Of a stretch of 64,000 nucleotides of DNA, positions 18,932 through 31,437 are shown in pieces. Below the pieces are notes generated by a model. It was not told the origin of the DNA, did not search any database, and was given only the letters and a program-made list of their open reading frames with translations. The stretch covers positions 124,001-188,000 of the forward strand of contig NZ_LZMD01000065.1 of NCBI RefSeq assembly GCF_001668575.1. Reading direction: 5' to 3'. Source of the DNA: Mycobacterium sp. 1164985.4 (GTDB taxonomy: Bacteria > Actinomycetota > Actinomycetes > Mycobacteriales > Mycobacteriaceae). Each line of letters starts with the position of its first letter. Positions within the stretch are counted from its first letter, which is position 1. Made by a program: the position numbers and the translations under genes.

Positions 18932-18956
18932 GTCACCTGGGATAGTCCAGGGTGAC
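18932..18956. repeat. Inverted repeat in the divergent capA-like/usp gap
   Basis: GTCACCTGG (18932-18940) and CCAGGGTGAC (18947-18956) pair with a single bulge around a 6-nt centre. It lies between two divergent start regions, so an operator is as likely as an RNA hairpin. Nothing else firm is seen in the 256-bp gap except TACTGT near 19004, a possible usp -10 box. Confidence 0.35.
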
Positions 18957-19048
18957 CTTGAGACCGAAGTAGGACGAAATCGCAGGAAACTGCCACTCGA
19001 GCGGCTACTGTTCCGGGTGGCAACGGAACTGACACTGGGAGGATATGG

Positions 19049-19492
19049 ATGAGCGCGTATCAGACCGTCTTGGTAGGCACGGACGGGTCCGACTCGTCGC
19101 TGCGGGCGGTGGAGAAGGCCGGCCATATCGCCGGAGCCGATGCCAGGCTGATCGTCGCCACGGCGTATTTCCCCCAGAACGAAGACCAGCGAGCGGCCGA
19201 CGTGCTCAAGGACGAGGGCTACAAGATGTCCGGCAACGCGCCCATCTACGCGATCCTGCGCGAGGCCAAGGAACGTGCCCACCAGGCGGGCGCCCAGAAC
19301 GTCGAGGAGAAGGCCGTTGTCGGCGCCCCCGTCGATGCGCTGGTCGAACTCGCCGAGGAGGTCAAGGCCGACCTCCTGGTCGTCGGAAACGTCGGCCTCT
19401 CCACCATCGCGGGCAGGCTGCTCGGTTCCGTCCCAGCCAACGTCGCACGCCGGTCCAAGACCGACGTGCTGATCGTGCACACCACGCCGTAG
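19049..19492 (+). CDS. Universal stress protein, Rv1636/TB15.3-like
   Basis: This 147-aa single-domain Usp opens VLVGTDGSDSSLRAVEKA and ends with the nucleotide-binding loop [22 protein letters not shown], the G-2X-G-9X-G(S/T) pattern. M. tuberculosis Rv1636 and its M. smegmatis counterpart bind cAMP, and residue pattern and position fit that group. The ATG has a GGGAGGAT Shine-Dalgarno; an ATG 4 nt upstream is in another frame. The 3' end is overlapped for 131 nt by the antisense end of the Lnt-like gene. Confidence 0.92.
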   Translation: MSAYQTVLVGTDGSDSSLRAVEKAGHIAGADARLIVATAYFPQNEDQRAADVLKDEGYKMSGNAPIYAILREAKERAHQAGAQNVEEKAVVGAPVDALVELAEEVKADLLVVGNVGLSTIAGRLLGSVPANVARRSKTDVLIVHTTP

Positions 19493-20963
19493 CCACCGCC
19501 AGGGCCGCCGCGATCGGCCACGCACCCCATCGCTGATAGAGGGTGGTCCGCGCATCCAGCGGGATCTCGACGACGGCGACCCCGCGCTCGGCGGACGGCA
19601 ACCACGCCAACCTGCGTCCCTGCGCGTCGAACGCCGAACTCACCCCAGACAGCGCCGCATGGACCGCTGGACGGCTTACCTCGACCGCGTGAACGGCGGG
19701 CATCGCCGCCAATTGCGGTTGGGCCCAACTGCCTTGGTACGACGACGTCGAACTCTGGTAGACGAGCAGCTCGGCGCCCTGTCGCGCCTGTGACCGCGCG
19801 AGGTCGGAAAACAACGTCTCGAAGCTGATCAGCGGTCCGATCGCGACGGTGTCGGTGTGCAGCACGACGGGTCCGTCGCCGCGACGCCGGTCCTCGCCGG
19901 CGGCTCCGCTGTTCGAGGTGGCCCAGCCGATCAACGGCCGCAACGGCACATACTCACCGAACGGCACCAGACGGGTTTTGGCGTACGAGCCGCGCACGCC
20001 TCCGGAGTCGATCAGCACCGACGTCTTGTAGATGCCGCCCGACGCCGCCCGGGCGTCGACGTTGACCAGCAGGTCCGCACCGACCCGCCGGGACAGGTCG
20101 GACAGGCGCGAGATGGTGTCGGGGTGGGTGGCGAGATCCACGCCGACACTGCTCTCGCCCCATACGACTAGGTCGACCGATTGGCCCGTCAGCCCTTCGG
20201 TCAGCGCTTCGCTGGCCGCCTGGCGGGCCGTGGCCTCGTCGATGTCACCCGGCTGTACGAGCGCGACGCGGACCGTGGAGCCCGGCGTGGGTGCCGGTCC
20301 CCACCAGAACCACGCGGGCCCGGCGGCCAACAGAGCCAGCGCGAGTGCCGCGGGCACCGCGGAGCGCTGTACCAGGGCCGAGGCGAGTGCGGTGTTGACC
20401 GCGACGACGAGGAAGCTGACGAGCCACACGCCGCCGAGGGAGGCGGTAGCAAGGGTGGCCGGCTGATTCCATTGCGATGCGCCGAGGACAGCCCAGGGCC
20501 CGCCAAGGCGGTCCCACGACCGGACCGCCTCCGCGAGCACCCACATGCTGGGCAGCACCACCACGGCAACCACCGCCCTGGCAGTGGTGAGTTCGCCGGC
20601 GAGCAGGCGGCGTGCCGCCCACCCGAACGGCAGCCACAGCGCACCGAATCCGGCCGCGAGCACGAGCAGCAGCGGACCGGCGCTCGGCCACAGCCAGTAC
20701 TGGGTGACGCCGACGAACACCGCCATCGCCAACCACGCCCGGACGGCGGACTGCCCGGTCGTGGGGGCGGCGCGGCACACGAGCAACAGCGGGACCAGCC
20801 CGAACCAGGCCAGCCACCACAGAGCGGGGGCGGGAAACGCGAGCGCGGGGAACGCGCCGGCGACGACCGCCGGCGCGTGACCCCGCAGCGAGATCAGATC
20901 AGGTGCTCGACGCCTTGGCGATGCTCGCGATCGCCTGATCGAGCGTGGAGTTGAACTCCTCAT
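19362..20963 (-). CDS. Apolipoprotein N-acyltransferase-like protein lacking the catalytic Cys
   Basis: This ~533-aa protein has an N-terminal membrane domain (about six TM segments) and a C-terminal nitrilase-fold domain, the Lnt layout. Of the Glu-Lys-Cys triad, Glu (VVWGESSV, ~270) and Lys ([14 protein letters not shown], ~329) are present, but the Cys position reads LISFETLF (Ser ~380) where Lnt has ICYE. Activity as a normal Lnt is doubtful. Plausible starts are ATG 20963 or GTG 20966, both inside the aldolase gene. The frame continues past a typical Lnt end into a basic tail antisense to usp, so the true stop or frame there deserves checking. Mycobacteria carry Ppm1/Lnt plus degenerate paralogues. 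Confidence 0.75.
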   Translation of the reverse strand: MRSSTPRSIRRSRASPRRRAPDLISLRGHAPAVVAGAFPALAFPAPALWWLAWFGLVPLLLVCRAAPTTGQSAVRAWLAMAVFVGVTQYWLWPSAGPLLLVLAAGFGALWLPFGWAARRLLAGELTTARAVVAVVVLPSMWVLAEAVRSWDRLGGPWAVLGASQWNQPATLATASLGGVWLVSFLVVAVNTALASALVQRSAVPAALALALLAAGPAWFWWGPAPTPGSTVRVALVQPGDIDEATARQAASEALTEGLTGQSVDLVVWGESSVGVDLATHPDTISRLSDLSRRVGADLLVNVDARAASGGIYKTSVLIDSGGVRGSYAKTRLVPFGEYVPLRPLIGWATSNSGAAGEDRRRGDGPVVLHTDTVAIGPLISFETLFSDLARSQARQGAELLVYQSSTSSYQGSWAQPQLAAMPAVHAVEVSRPAVHAALSGVSSAFDAQGRRLAWLPSAERGVAVVEIPLDARTTLYQRWGAWPIAAALAVATAWCARSARRSWTGVRRWLGRNRAACPRWWRGRRFRRPGGRP

Positions 20964-21780
20964 CACTCTGCTGAGCCGTCAGGCCCTCGGTCAGTGCGCG
21001 CGAGAAGCTCGCGATGACCCCGATGTTGCGCGACAGCTTCTCGTTGGCCTCATCGCGGCTGTAGCCACCGGACAGTGCGACCACCCGCAGCACGTTCGGG
21101 TGATCGACCAGCTCCTCGTACAGGTTGTCGGTGTCGGGGAGCGTCAGCTTGAGCATCACCTTCTTGTCGCCGAGCTTGTTGACCCCGTCGAGCAGAGCCG
21201 CCTTGAGCTGATCCTCGGCCTCGGCCTTCTTCGGGCTCTTGATGTCGACCTCGGGCTCGATGATCGGCACCAGGCCCTTGGCGAGCACCTGCTCGGCGAC
21301 CTCGAACTGCTGCGCCACCACAGCGTCCAGTCCGGCGCCCGGCAGCTTGATGACTGAACGCTCCTTGGTGCCGAAGATCCCCTTCTCGATGGCGCGGTCG
21401 AGCAGATCGTCGAGGCCGGGCATCGGCTTCATCGTCTGCGCGCCGTCCTTCTCCTCGGCCAGACCCTTGTCGATCTTGAGGAACGGCACGATGTTCTTGA
21501 CGTTCCACAGGTAATCGGCCGTTGGGCGGCCCTCGATCTCGCGGTCCATCGTCATCTCGAAGAGGATCGCGCCCATGATGCGGTCTCCGTCGAAGGCCGG
21601 GCTGGTGATGATCCGGGTGCGCATCTCGTGCACCAGGTCGAACATCTGGTCGTCGCCGGAGTAGGCGTCCTCGGAGATCCCGTAGAGCTTCAGCGCCTTG
21701 GGGGTGCTGCCGCCGCTCTGGTCCAGCGCCGCGATGAACCCGGCGCCGCTCTGCGCCTTCTTCAACTGATCGGTGTTCAT
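20899..21780 (-). CDS. fda: Fructose-bisphosphate aldolase class I
   Basis: This 293-aa protein matches the bacterial class I aldolase of the Staphylococcus Fda type. It opens [30 protein letters not shown], and further stretches [13 protein letters not shown] and VMLKLTLPD supply the acid and Schiff-base lysine region. It cleaves fructose-1,6-bisphosphate without metal. M. tuberculosis relies mainly on a class II enzyme, so this would be a second aldolase. The ATG at 21780 is preceded by an AGAAAGG Shine-Dalgarno. It is divergent from the P450 gene across a 124-bp gap, with the Lnt-like gene overlapping its 3' end. Confidence 0.93.
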   Translation of the reverse strand: MNTDQLKKAQSGAGFIAALDQSGGSTPKALKLYGISEDAYSGDDQMFDLVHEMRTRIITSPAFDGDRIMGAILFEMTMDREIEGRPTADYLWNVKNIVPFLKIDKGLAEEKDGAQTMKPMPGLDDLLDRAIEKGIFGTKERSVIKLPGAGLDAVVAQQFEVAEQVLAKGLVPIIEPEVDIKSPKKAEAEDQLKAALLDGVNKLGDKKVMLKLTLPDTDNLYEELVDHPNVLRVVALSGGYSRDEANEKLSRNIGVIASFSRALTEGLTAQQSDEEFNSTLDQAIASIAKASST

Positions 21781-21904
21781 GTCTGCCCTTTCTTCCTCAC
21801 CAGGCAATCTAGCGAAGTTCACATCGCCGATCGTCAGATGGCCGCCCAACTTCCGGTGCAAGCCTTGTTCGGGTGGGACAATGCGCTCGACGGGGAGGCC
21901 AATT

Positions 21905-23215
21905 ATGACTGCAACAGTGGCCAAGTCAGGAATCGCACCGCGCGAGAACGGTGTCCCGCCCCCGGTCGTACCACTCGCCGACGTCAACCTCGGCTCCCTC
22001 GAGTTCTGGGAGCGCGACGACGACGTACGCGACGGCGCGTTCGCGACACTGCGTCGCGAAGCGCCGATCGCCTTCTTCGACGCGCCGGAGTTCCCGGGCT
22101 TCACCGCGGGGTCCGGTCATTGGGCGTTGACGACGCTCGACGACATCCACCACGCCAGCAGGCACCCCGAGATCTTCAGCTCCGTACCGACCAGCACGGC
22201 GCTCACGGATGTGCCCGCCGAGGTCGCCGAGTACGTGGGTTCGATGATCAGCCTCGACGACCCGCGCCACCTCCGGCTCCGCAAGATCGTCAACCGCTCC
22301 TTCACGCCCAAGGTGGTGGCGCGCATCGAGGACAGCGTGCGTGAGCGGGCGCGGCGGATCGTGACCAAGCTGATCGCCGACCATCCGGACGGGCAAGCCG
22401 ACTTCGTCGCCGAGGTGTCGAGGCTGCTGCCGCTTCAGATCATCTGCGACATGATGGGCATCCCGGAAGAGGATGAAGCGCGCATCTTCTACCTGACGTC
22501 GGTCACCCTGGGCGCCGGCGACGACGAGGTGGTGGCCGGGGGATTCGAGGAGATCGTCAGCGCGGTAACGGAACTGGGCCAGTACGGCGTGCAGCTGGCC
22601 GAGGAGCGGCGCGCCCACCCCACAGAGGACCTCACCACGAACCTGGTGCAGGCGGAGGTCGACGGCGAACGGCTGACATCCGACGAGATCGCATCCTTCT
22701 TCATCCTGCTGTCGGCGGCGGGCAACGAGACGACGCGTAACGCGATCAGTCACGGTCTCGTGGCACTGACCCGATATCCCGAGCAGAGAGCCAGATGGTG
22801 GGCCGACTTCGACGGTCTGGCCGCCACCGCGGTCGAGGAGATCGTCCGGTGGGCCTCGCCCGTCATCTTCATGCGGCGCAACCTGACTCAGGACGTCGAG
22901 ACGCGCGGCATCACGATGCACGCCGGTGACAAGATTTCGATGTGGTACAACTCGGGCAACCGCGACGAGACCAAGTTCGACAATCCGTGGCTGTTCGATG
23001 TGTCCCGGGATCCCAACCCGCACATTGGGTACGGGGCGGGAGGCGCGCATTTCTGTCTGGGCGCCAACCTGGCCCGCCGCGAGATCCGGGTGCTGTTCGA
23101 AGAGCTCTGTCGCAGGCTTCCAGACATCGTCGCCGCAGAGGAACCGGCCGTCCAGCATTCGGCTTTCGTGCACGGCATGAAACGACTACCCGTCGCCTGG
23201 ACGGTGCCCGCCTGA
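21905..23215 (+). CDS. Cytochrome P450
   Basis: This 436-aa P450 has the I-helix motif AAGNETTRN, the K-helix ExxR (EEIVRWASP) and the heme loop [16 protein letters not shown] with the proximal Cys. There is no signal or membrane anchor, so it is a soluble bacterial class I P450 needing ferredoxin and reductase. Overall motifs ([44 protein letters not shown]) fit the mycobacterial CYP124/125/142-like sterol and fatty-acid hydroxylase group, but the subfamily is not certain. ATG 21905 is used; an upstream in-frame extension is non-homologous. It ends exactly where the convergent cyclase gene ends. Confidence 0.93.
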   Translation: MTATVAKSGIAPRENGVPPPVVPLADVNLGSLEFWERDDDVRDGAFATLRREAPIAFFDAPEFPGFTAGSGHWALTTLDDIHHASRHPEIFSSVPTSTALTDVPAEVAEYVGSMISLDDPRHLRLRKIVNRSFTPKVVARIEDSVRERARRIVTKLIADHPDGQADFVAEVSRLLPLQIICDMMGIPEEDEARIFYLTSVTLGAGDDEVVAGGFEEIVSAVTELGQYGVQLAEERRAHPTEDLTTNLVQAEVDGERLTSDEIASFFILLSAAGNETTRNAISHGLVALTRYPEQRARWWADFDGLAATAVEEIVRWASPVIFMRRNLTQDVETRGITMHAGDKISMWYNSGNRDETKFDNPWLFDVSRDPNPHIGYGAGGAHFCLGANLARREIRVLFEELCRRLPDIVAAEEPAVQHSAFVHGMKRLPVAWTVPA

Positions 23216-26200
23216 TCAGGGCAGCGCCGCGGCCCACTTTTGATGCCCCTCGTATCCAAAGTCGTCAGCCATCTTTCGATAACGTTGCCTGAGTCGGCGA
23301 TACGCAGTGCCGTCGCCCCGGGCCCGGGCCAGCAGTGCCCTCAAGCGCAGGGCGCAGATGTCGCGGATCACCGCCCCTTCTAGTGGCGCGCGCTCCAACT
23401 CGGTGACGGCGGCCGCGGCTTCTGCGGCGTCCCCCTCGCCCCCGCGCTTGAGCAGTGTCTCGACGAGAAGGCAGATCACAGGGATCCAATAGGTGTATTG
23501 GCCTCGCGCGAACACCATCTCCGCCGCTGCGCGCATCAAGGGGATCGCGGCGTCGAAGTCGTTCCGATTGGCGCGCTCGAGCCCGAGAAGGGCGTCCATG
23601 AAGGCGAGCTCGACCAACATCGTCCGGTTGCGGGTCCAGGCGTCCCTGACCTGAGTGACCATCTCGCGTCCGCGGTCCCAACCGTCGATCTTGTCCTGGT
23701 ACAACAGCAGTCCACCGAGTACATATCGGGCGATCTCAGCGGCGTAGCCGTAGGAGAACGCGTCGGCGGTTCTCAGAGTCACTTCGGCCTTCTCGTGGGC
23801 CGCTTCGTCGGCGGCTACCACTCCGAAGGGCACTCCTAAACCCAGAATCCACGATGTCGTGAGGGAGATCGTGAGCGGTTCGTTGCTGTCCTCTGCCCAC
23901 GCGAAGGCGGCATCGATGTCGTCACGCCAGCCTTGGCGGCCGAACCACCAGCCGGCAAGTCCCCGCAATGCCGTCGCAATCGCGAGTGGCGAGCCGAAGA
24001 CGAGCCCGCCTTTCGCCGGGTCGCCGTCGGCCCACTCGATGGTGCTCTCGGCCCAACGCAGCACCTCGCTCATTCGCCCGTTCTGGACGTTGATACCGAT
24101 GGCACCGAATGCGGCCTGCGCCGTCAGACCGGGGTCGCCGATCGACTCCAACAGCGCCATCTGCTCGGTGGCGAGCCGAACGGACTCTTGTGTTTCGCCG
24201 CGAAAGTGATGATCGGAGAGAGGACCCATCATGCCGACGGCCAGCGACGCTTTGTCTCCCGTCATTTCGCAGAGCTCGCGCAACTCATCGAAGCGCGCAC
24301 CGCACTCGCGGGCCACCCGCCAGCCGCTCGCGCACAGGAAGGTGCGTGGCGCGATGCGCATCGTGTTGCGCCCCGGATCGTCCTCGGGCAGGGCGTCGGC
24401 AACCCGGCACGCGCGCTCCCAACTGAGCAATGCGGCCGAGACGTCTCGGTTGTTCGACCACCCGGCCGCGCGCATATGCCAACCGAATGCGGCGTGCAGA
24501 TCGCCAGCGGCCTCGGCATGCTCGGCGATCAGGGCCGCGTTCTCGTCGAGGTTGCCTGCGCTTCGCCGTTGGATCGCGGCGGCCACCCGGCGGTGCAACT
24601 CGGACCGGTCGGACTTGAGCTGGGCCTCGTAGGCGACTGCACGAATGAGGGGATGGTGGAACACGAACTCCGGCTCGTCGGTGAACGTAACCTGATCGAT
24701 GAGCTGCGCCGTCAGTAGCTCGACCGGGCGCGGTTCGATGTCGAGCGCCTTCAACAGCTCTGTGCCGAAGCGTGATCCGACGACCGACGCGGCACTGAGA
24801 GTCTGTTTCGCGGCGGGATCGAGTCGGTCGATGCGGGCCGCGATCGTCGCTTGCAGCGTGGCGGGCACACTGACATCGGCGGCTTCCGCCGTCGACGCGT
24901 AGGCGCCCGGGCGTCCCTGCAGCACGCCGCGTTCCACGAAGTCGCGGATGATCTCCTCGGCGAAAAACGGTGTACCCACGGCCTTTTCGACGACAGTCTG
25001 CGTGAGCTGACGCACGGACGGGTCCGGGCCGAGCAGGGCGGAGACCAGGTCGGCGGTTTCCGCGTCGTTCAACGGGCCGAGCGCGACGGTCTGCGTCCCC
25101 GGCACCTGGACCAGCGATCCGCGATATTCGGGTCGGTACGTGATCACCGTCAACAGCGGTGTCTTGGGGATGACGGTGAGGAACGCGGCGAGCATCGACT
25201 CGCTGGACTCGTCGATCCAGTGGGCGTCTTCGATGATGTAGAGCGCAGGCGCCGGTGTGGCCAGGGTGGCCGAATTCACCAGCGCGATCAGGCGTTGCCG
25301 ACGGCTGTCAGCGTCGATCCGCGGCGGCTCGACGGATGGATCGGCGATGCCCAGCATGTCCTCGAGGAGCGCCACGTCGTCGCGGCCGGCGTCGGGGAAG
25401 GTCCCCGCTTCGATCAGCGCACGGGCGGACATGGCGTCCAGGTCCTCGACGCCTGTCGCCGCCCGCAGCAGCCGGGCCACCACGTGGAACGGCACCTGGG
25501 TGGTGTGGGACTCACATACGGTGGTGTAGACCGGGATTCCTCGGCCGAGCGCGGTCGCGGCCAGCTCGCGCGTCAGCCTGCTCTTGCCGATACCGGGTGG
25601 CCCGGATATGCCGACCACGGCGCCCTGACCGGTGATCGCCCTGTCCAGCAAGCCTTCGAGCGCCGACTTCTCCCACCGCCGCCCGACCAGCGCCGATTCG
25701 GATCGCAGCGAGCCCTGCTCGCGGCCCATGCTCAGCAAGCGTCGGGCGGGTACGGATTCGCCGCCGCCCTTGACGTGCACCGATTCCGGCGCGGCGAGCG
25801 TGGCAACCGACTCCACCAGCCGCGCCGTCGACGCGCTGAGCATCACCCCTCCCGGCGGTGCCGTCGACTCCATTCGTTGAGCCATTCCGACGTGTTCCCC
25901 AACCGCGGTGTAACCCAAGGCGCCGGAACCCAATTCGCCCGCGATCACCTGCCCGGAGTTGAGGCCGATGCGCAGTTGTAGGTCGACGCCGTCGCGCTTG
26001 GCGATATCGGCGGCGACCGCGTGCATCGCGGCCTGGATGCCCAGCGCGGCCAGGCACGCGCGCACCGCGTGGTCCTCCAGCGCGAGCGGCGCGCCGAATA
26101 CCGCCATGATGCCGTCGCCGGTGAACTTGTCCACTGTGCCGCCGTACCGTGCGACGACCCCTCCGGCCACGTCGACGAGGTCGGCCATGATCTCGCGCAG

Positions 26201-26380
26201 CCGCTCGGGGCCGACGGCTCTGGCGATGTCCATCGAATGCACGACGTCGGCGAACAGCACCGTCACCTGCTTGTACTCGGCCGACCCAGCGGCACGGGTC
26301 AGCGGTGTTCCGCACTCGCTGCAGAACTTGGCCCGCGTCCCCACTTCGGTGCCACACGACGGGCACCGCGCGCCGTCCAC
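23216..26380 (-). CDS. Zinc-ribbon class III adenylate/guanylate cyclase with AAA ATPase and TPR-like repeats
   Basis: This 1054-aa regulator starts with a zinc ribbon (Cys6, Cys9, Cys20, Cys23). A class III cyclase domain follows at ~37-190, with metal aspartates in LFADVVHSMD and GDGIMAVFGAP and a Lys in DKFTGD. Next is an STAND/AAA ATPase (Walker A GPPGIGKSR near 262; IIEDAHWID) and a helical repeat tail. Where class III cyclases usually have the Asn-x3-Arg pair, the sequence is GEHVGMAQRMES, so the Asn is Gly; activity is uncertain. It starts 10 nt after the SDR gene and is the last gene of a three-gene unit. GTG start. Confidence 0.88.
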   Translation of the reverse strand: MDGARCPSCGTEVGTRAKFCSECGTPLTRAAGSAEYKQVTVLFADVVHSMDIARAVGPERLREIMADLVDVAGGVVARYGGTVDKFTGDGIMAVFGAPLALEDHAVRACLAALGIQAAMHAVAADIAKRDGVDLQLRIGLNSGQVIAGELGSGALGYTAVGEHVGMAQRMESTAPPGGVMLSASTARLVESVATLAAPESVHVKGGGESVPARRLLSMGREQGSLRSESALVGRRWEKSALEGLLDRAITGQGAVVGISGPPGIGKSRLTRELAATALGRGIPVYTTVCESHTTQVPFHVVARLLRAATGVEDLDAMSARALIEAGTFPDAGRDDVALLEDMLGIADPSVEPPRIDADSRRQRLIALVNSATLATPAPALYIIEDAHWIDESSESMLAAFLTVIPKTPLLTVITYRPEYRGSLVQVPGTQTVALGPLNDAETADLVSALLGPDPSVRQLTQTVVEKAVGTPFFAEEIIRDFVERGVLQGRPGAYASTAEAADVSVPATLQATIAARIDRLDPAAKQTLSAASVVGSRFGTELLKALDIEPRPVELLTAQLIDQVTFTDEPEFVFHHPLIRAVAYEAQLKSDRSELHRRVAAAIQRRSAGNLDENAALIAEHAEAAGDLHAAFGWHMRAAGWSNNRDVSAALLSWERACRVADALPEDDPGRNTMRIAPRTFLCASGWRVARECGARFDELRELCEMTGDKASLAVGMMGPLSDHHFRGETQESVRLATEQMALLESIGDPGLTAQAAFGAIGINVQNGRMSEVLRWAESTIEWADGDPAKGGLVFGSPLAIATALRGLAGWWFGRQGWRDDIDAAFAWAEDSNEPLTISLTTSWILGLGVPFGVVAADEAAHEKAEVTLRTADAFSYGYAAEIARYVLGGLLLYQDKIDGWDRGREMVTQVRDAWTRNRTMLVELAFMDALLGLERANRNDFDAAIPLMRAAAEMVFARGQYTYWIPVICLLVETLLKRGGEGDAAEAAAAVTELERAPLEGAVIRDICALRLRALLARARGDGTAYRRLRQRYRKMADDFGYEGHQKWAAALP

Positions 26381-26390
26381 CCCATCAGTG

Positions 26391-27224
26391 TCACCGCAAT
26401 ATGCGGTCGAATTGCCTGATCGGATGAATTCCGTGCAGGTCGCGGTACGACGTCGGCTCGCGGTCTCCGGCGTCCCTGATCCCGTACTCGGCCGCCAGCT
26501 CCGCCCCGATGAAGGTCTGGCCGCTCTTGTCCATCAGCTGGGGGTCGTTGAACAGGGCCCAGATCAGATGCCCGGTGAACTCCGGTGTCTCCGTGTTGTC
26601 GAGCAGGTGAGCGAGCTTGTCGGGCGCGGCCGTGACCAGCTGCTTGAAGCGGTCGGTCAGCAGGACGCCCATCCAGATCGACGCCGTCGCGATGCCGAAG
26701 TCCTTGAAATCGACGGCCATGTCGGCGGCCATCTTGTCGGTTCCCGCCTTGTGCACGCCGTAAGCCGGGCCGAACACGTAGTGTGCGGACCCGGGCGCGG
26801 AGGTGAAGGCCACCAACCCGCGGCGCTGCGGCAGCATCAGCGGGGCCGCGTACACGGTCGCGACGTAGCTGCTGCGCAGCCCCACCTCGATGGTGTCGAT
26901 CACATTGACCGGTTCTTCCCAGAACCGGGTGCGGCCCATCAGCTCCTCGCGGAGGATCACCGCATTGTTCACCAGGACGTCCAGCCGCCCGTGATCCCGC
27001 GCGACCCGGTCGAACAGCGCTTGCGTCTGCACGTCGTCGGCGTGGTCGACGCGGACGGCGATGCCGGTGCCGCCCGCCGCCGTCACCAGCTCGGCGGTCT
27101 CGTGGATCGACTCGGACCGCGCCGTCACATACACCGTGCAGCCGTGGCTGCCCAGCGCGTGAGCGATCCCGCGCCCGGCACCGCGACTGGCGCCCGTGAC
27201 GACCGCGACCGGCGCGTCTACCAA
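26391..27224 (-). CDS. Short-chain dehydrogenase/reductase
   Basis: This 277-aa Rossmann enzyme has TGASRGAGRGIA (NAD(P) loop), RLDVLVNNAV and the catalytic YGVHK (Tyr-x3-Lys), with a Ser in FTSAPGS. Substrate unknown. The start is TTG 27224, overlapping the stop of the metallo-hydrolase gene, with GGAAAG about 7 nt upstream. No ATG or GTG precedes the Rossmann strand in frame, so this rare start is the best explanation. It links the metallo-hydrolase upstream to the cyclase-AAA gene downstream. Confidence 0.88.
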   Translation of the reverse strand: MVDAPVAVVTGASRGAGRGIAHALGSHGCTVYVTARSESIHETAELVTAAGGTGIAVRVDHADDVQTQALFDRVARDHGRLDVLVNNAVILREELMGRTRFWEEPVNVIDTIEVGLRSSYVATVYAAPLMLPQRRGLVAFTSAPGSAHYVFGPAYGVHKAGTDKMAADMAVDFKDFGIATASIWMGVLLTDRFKQLVTAAPDKLAHLLDNTETPEFTGHLIWALFNDPQLMDKSGQTFIGAELAAEYGIRDAGDREPTSYRDLHGIHPIRQFDRILR

Positions 27225-27889
27225 CCGCGTTCTTTCCACTCGGCCAGGTGCGGGCGTTCCGTGCCGAGCGTGGTGTCGTCTCCGTGGCCCGGATAGATCA
27301 CCGTCGAATCGCCGTAGACGTCGAAGACACGGCGGGTCACGTCGCCGAGCAACTGGTCGAAGGCACCGTCCTCCCACGTCTTGCCGACACCGCCGGGGAA
27401 CAGGCAGTCGCCGGTGAACAGGTGCGTCGCCTCGTCGGCCCCGTCGAGCGCGAGCGCCACCGAACCGGGCGTGTGGCCCTGCAGGTGGATCACGTCGAAG
27501 GACAAATCGCCGATCTCGACGGTGTCGCCGTGGGCGAGGATCCGGTCGGGGCGGACCGGCAGCGGTCCGGCGTCGAGCTGGTGCGCCGCCGTCGGGGCGC
27601 CGGTGACCTTGGCCACTTCCTCCAGCGCCTGCCAGTGGTCGAAGTGCTGGTGGCTGGTGACGATCAGCGACAGTTTGGGGGCGTGCTTCTCGATCACCTC
27701 GAGCAGGACCGGCGCGTCGTTCGCGGCGTCGATCAGCAGTGTCTGTCCGGTTCGGGAACACGTGATCAGGTACGCGTTGTTGTCCATCGGGCCGACCGAG
27801 ACCTTGACGATCGAAGCGCCGGGAAGCGTGCGCCGGGCCCCGGTCCCTGGTTCGACGTGGCCGGTGTAGTTGTCCTCGACGACGGTCAT
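27218..27889 (-). CDS. Metallo-beta-lactamase-fold hydrolase, glyoxalase II-like
   Basis: This 223-aa protein carries the HxHxDH zinc motif (TSHQHFDHW), a later GHTPGS, a GDCLFPGG Asp and a final GHG histidine: the full binuclear zinc set. Relatives hydrolyse thioesters such as lactoyl-thiols, and mycobacteria use mycothiol rather than glutathione, so a mycothiol-ester hydrolase is plausible. It matches Rv1637c in position beside uvrA. ATG 27889 is preferred over an upstream in-frame extension. It is divergent from uvrA with an 84-bp gap that includes TAGAGT near 27935, a possible uvrA -10. Confidence 0.88.
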   Translation of the reverse strand: MTVVEDNYTGHVEPGTGARRTLPGASIVKVSVGPMDNNAYLITCSRTGQTLLIDAANDAPVLLEVIEKHAPKLSLIVTSHQHFDHWQALEEVAKVTGAPTAAHQLDAGPLPVRPDRILAHGDTVEIGDLSFDVIHLQGHTPGSVALALDGADEATHLFTGDCLFPGGVGKTWEDGAFDQLLGDVTRRVFDVYGDSTVIYPGHGDDTTLGTERPHLAEWKERGW

Positions 27890-27973
27890 GTCCTCACGGT
27901 ATCCGGCTTGTCTGGGGCTTGTCGGTGGGTCCACATAGAGTGGATTTGAACTATCTCTTCGGGAGGGAACCGG

Positions 27974-30872
<2,899 letters not shown>

Positions 30873-30883
<11 letters not shown>

Positions 30884-31283
30884 ACAGGGGCGACGGGAAC
30901 CGCGGGCTGATCCGCACGCCGTCCAGCCATTCGCTCAACTCGTCGGCGCGCCTCTGCAATCGGGCATGCGCCGAACGGCTCACGTCCTCGAGCAGCCGCA
31001 GCTCGACCCCTCCGGCGTCGTCCTGACCCCAAGCCCCGACGATCCTGCCGTCGCACCACGCGGTGGGCCCGCCGTTGCCGTTCCTGTCGAACACCTGCTC
31101 ACGATGCGGCCCGAGGTACCAGTCGCGGTCGAACCAGCCCATCGTCGTGACGTCGAGGCCCGGCAGTAACGCGCACCACGGCTCCGGTGCGGGTTCGACG
31201 TCGAGATCGTCGGGTAGGGCGAATCCCGGTCTGCCGTCGAGGTCGACCTCGACGGCGCCGATGTCCTTCAACGCCTGCCGCGC
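30873..31283 (-). pseudogene. C-terminal remnant of a winged-helix DNA-binding (HTH_42-type) protein
   Basis: About 135 residues resemble the C-terminal third of the actinobacterial winged-helix/crosslink-repair-like family. The stretch runs from LKDIGAVEVDLDGRPGF through PWCALLPGLDVTTMGWFDRDWY and FDRNGNGGPTAWCDGRIVGAW to [18 protein letters not shown]. The N-terminal two thirds are missing: upstream of about 31283 the sequence becomes coding on the other strand for an unrelated fragment. No start codon or Shine-Dalgarno suits the remnant. The breakpoint is estimated from where similarity ends. Confidence 0.7.
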
Positions 31284-31437
31284 CCTGTGGGCCCGGCTAC
31301 ACGGCCGCGACGTGTGGCAGGAACCGTGCGACGACATCGACGACGTGCGCGCGGTGCTGGAAGGGGTGGCCAGGTCGGTGAGCCTGGACCACCGCCAGCG
31401 GATCAAGACGATGCTGGAATTGCAGGTGGCCGGATGA
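31264..31437 (+). pseudogene. 3' fragment of an unrecognised gene, truncated at the same junction
   Basis: The frame ending at 31437 reads ARLHGRDVWQEPCDDIDDVRA and EGVARSVSLDHRQRIKTMLELQVAG, protein-like with a stop that overlaps the next ATG by 4 nt (ATGA). The 5' part merges into the antisense of the winged-helix remnant at about 31264-31285, so the original gene seems to have lost its beginning. An ATG at 31264 could permit a 57-aa product, without a good ribosome site. I do not recognise the family. Confidence 0.5.

Noticed and set aside
17216-19555. Very long minus-strand open frame upstream of and in frame with udgX
   Set aside because: Only its C-terminal 217 residues match a family; the rest is an Arg/Gly-rich shadow of the mannosyltransferase and usp genes, typical of high-GC antisense frames.
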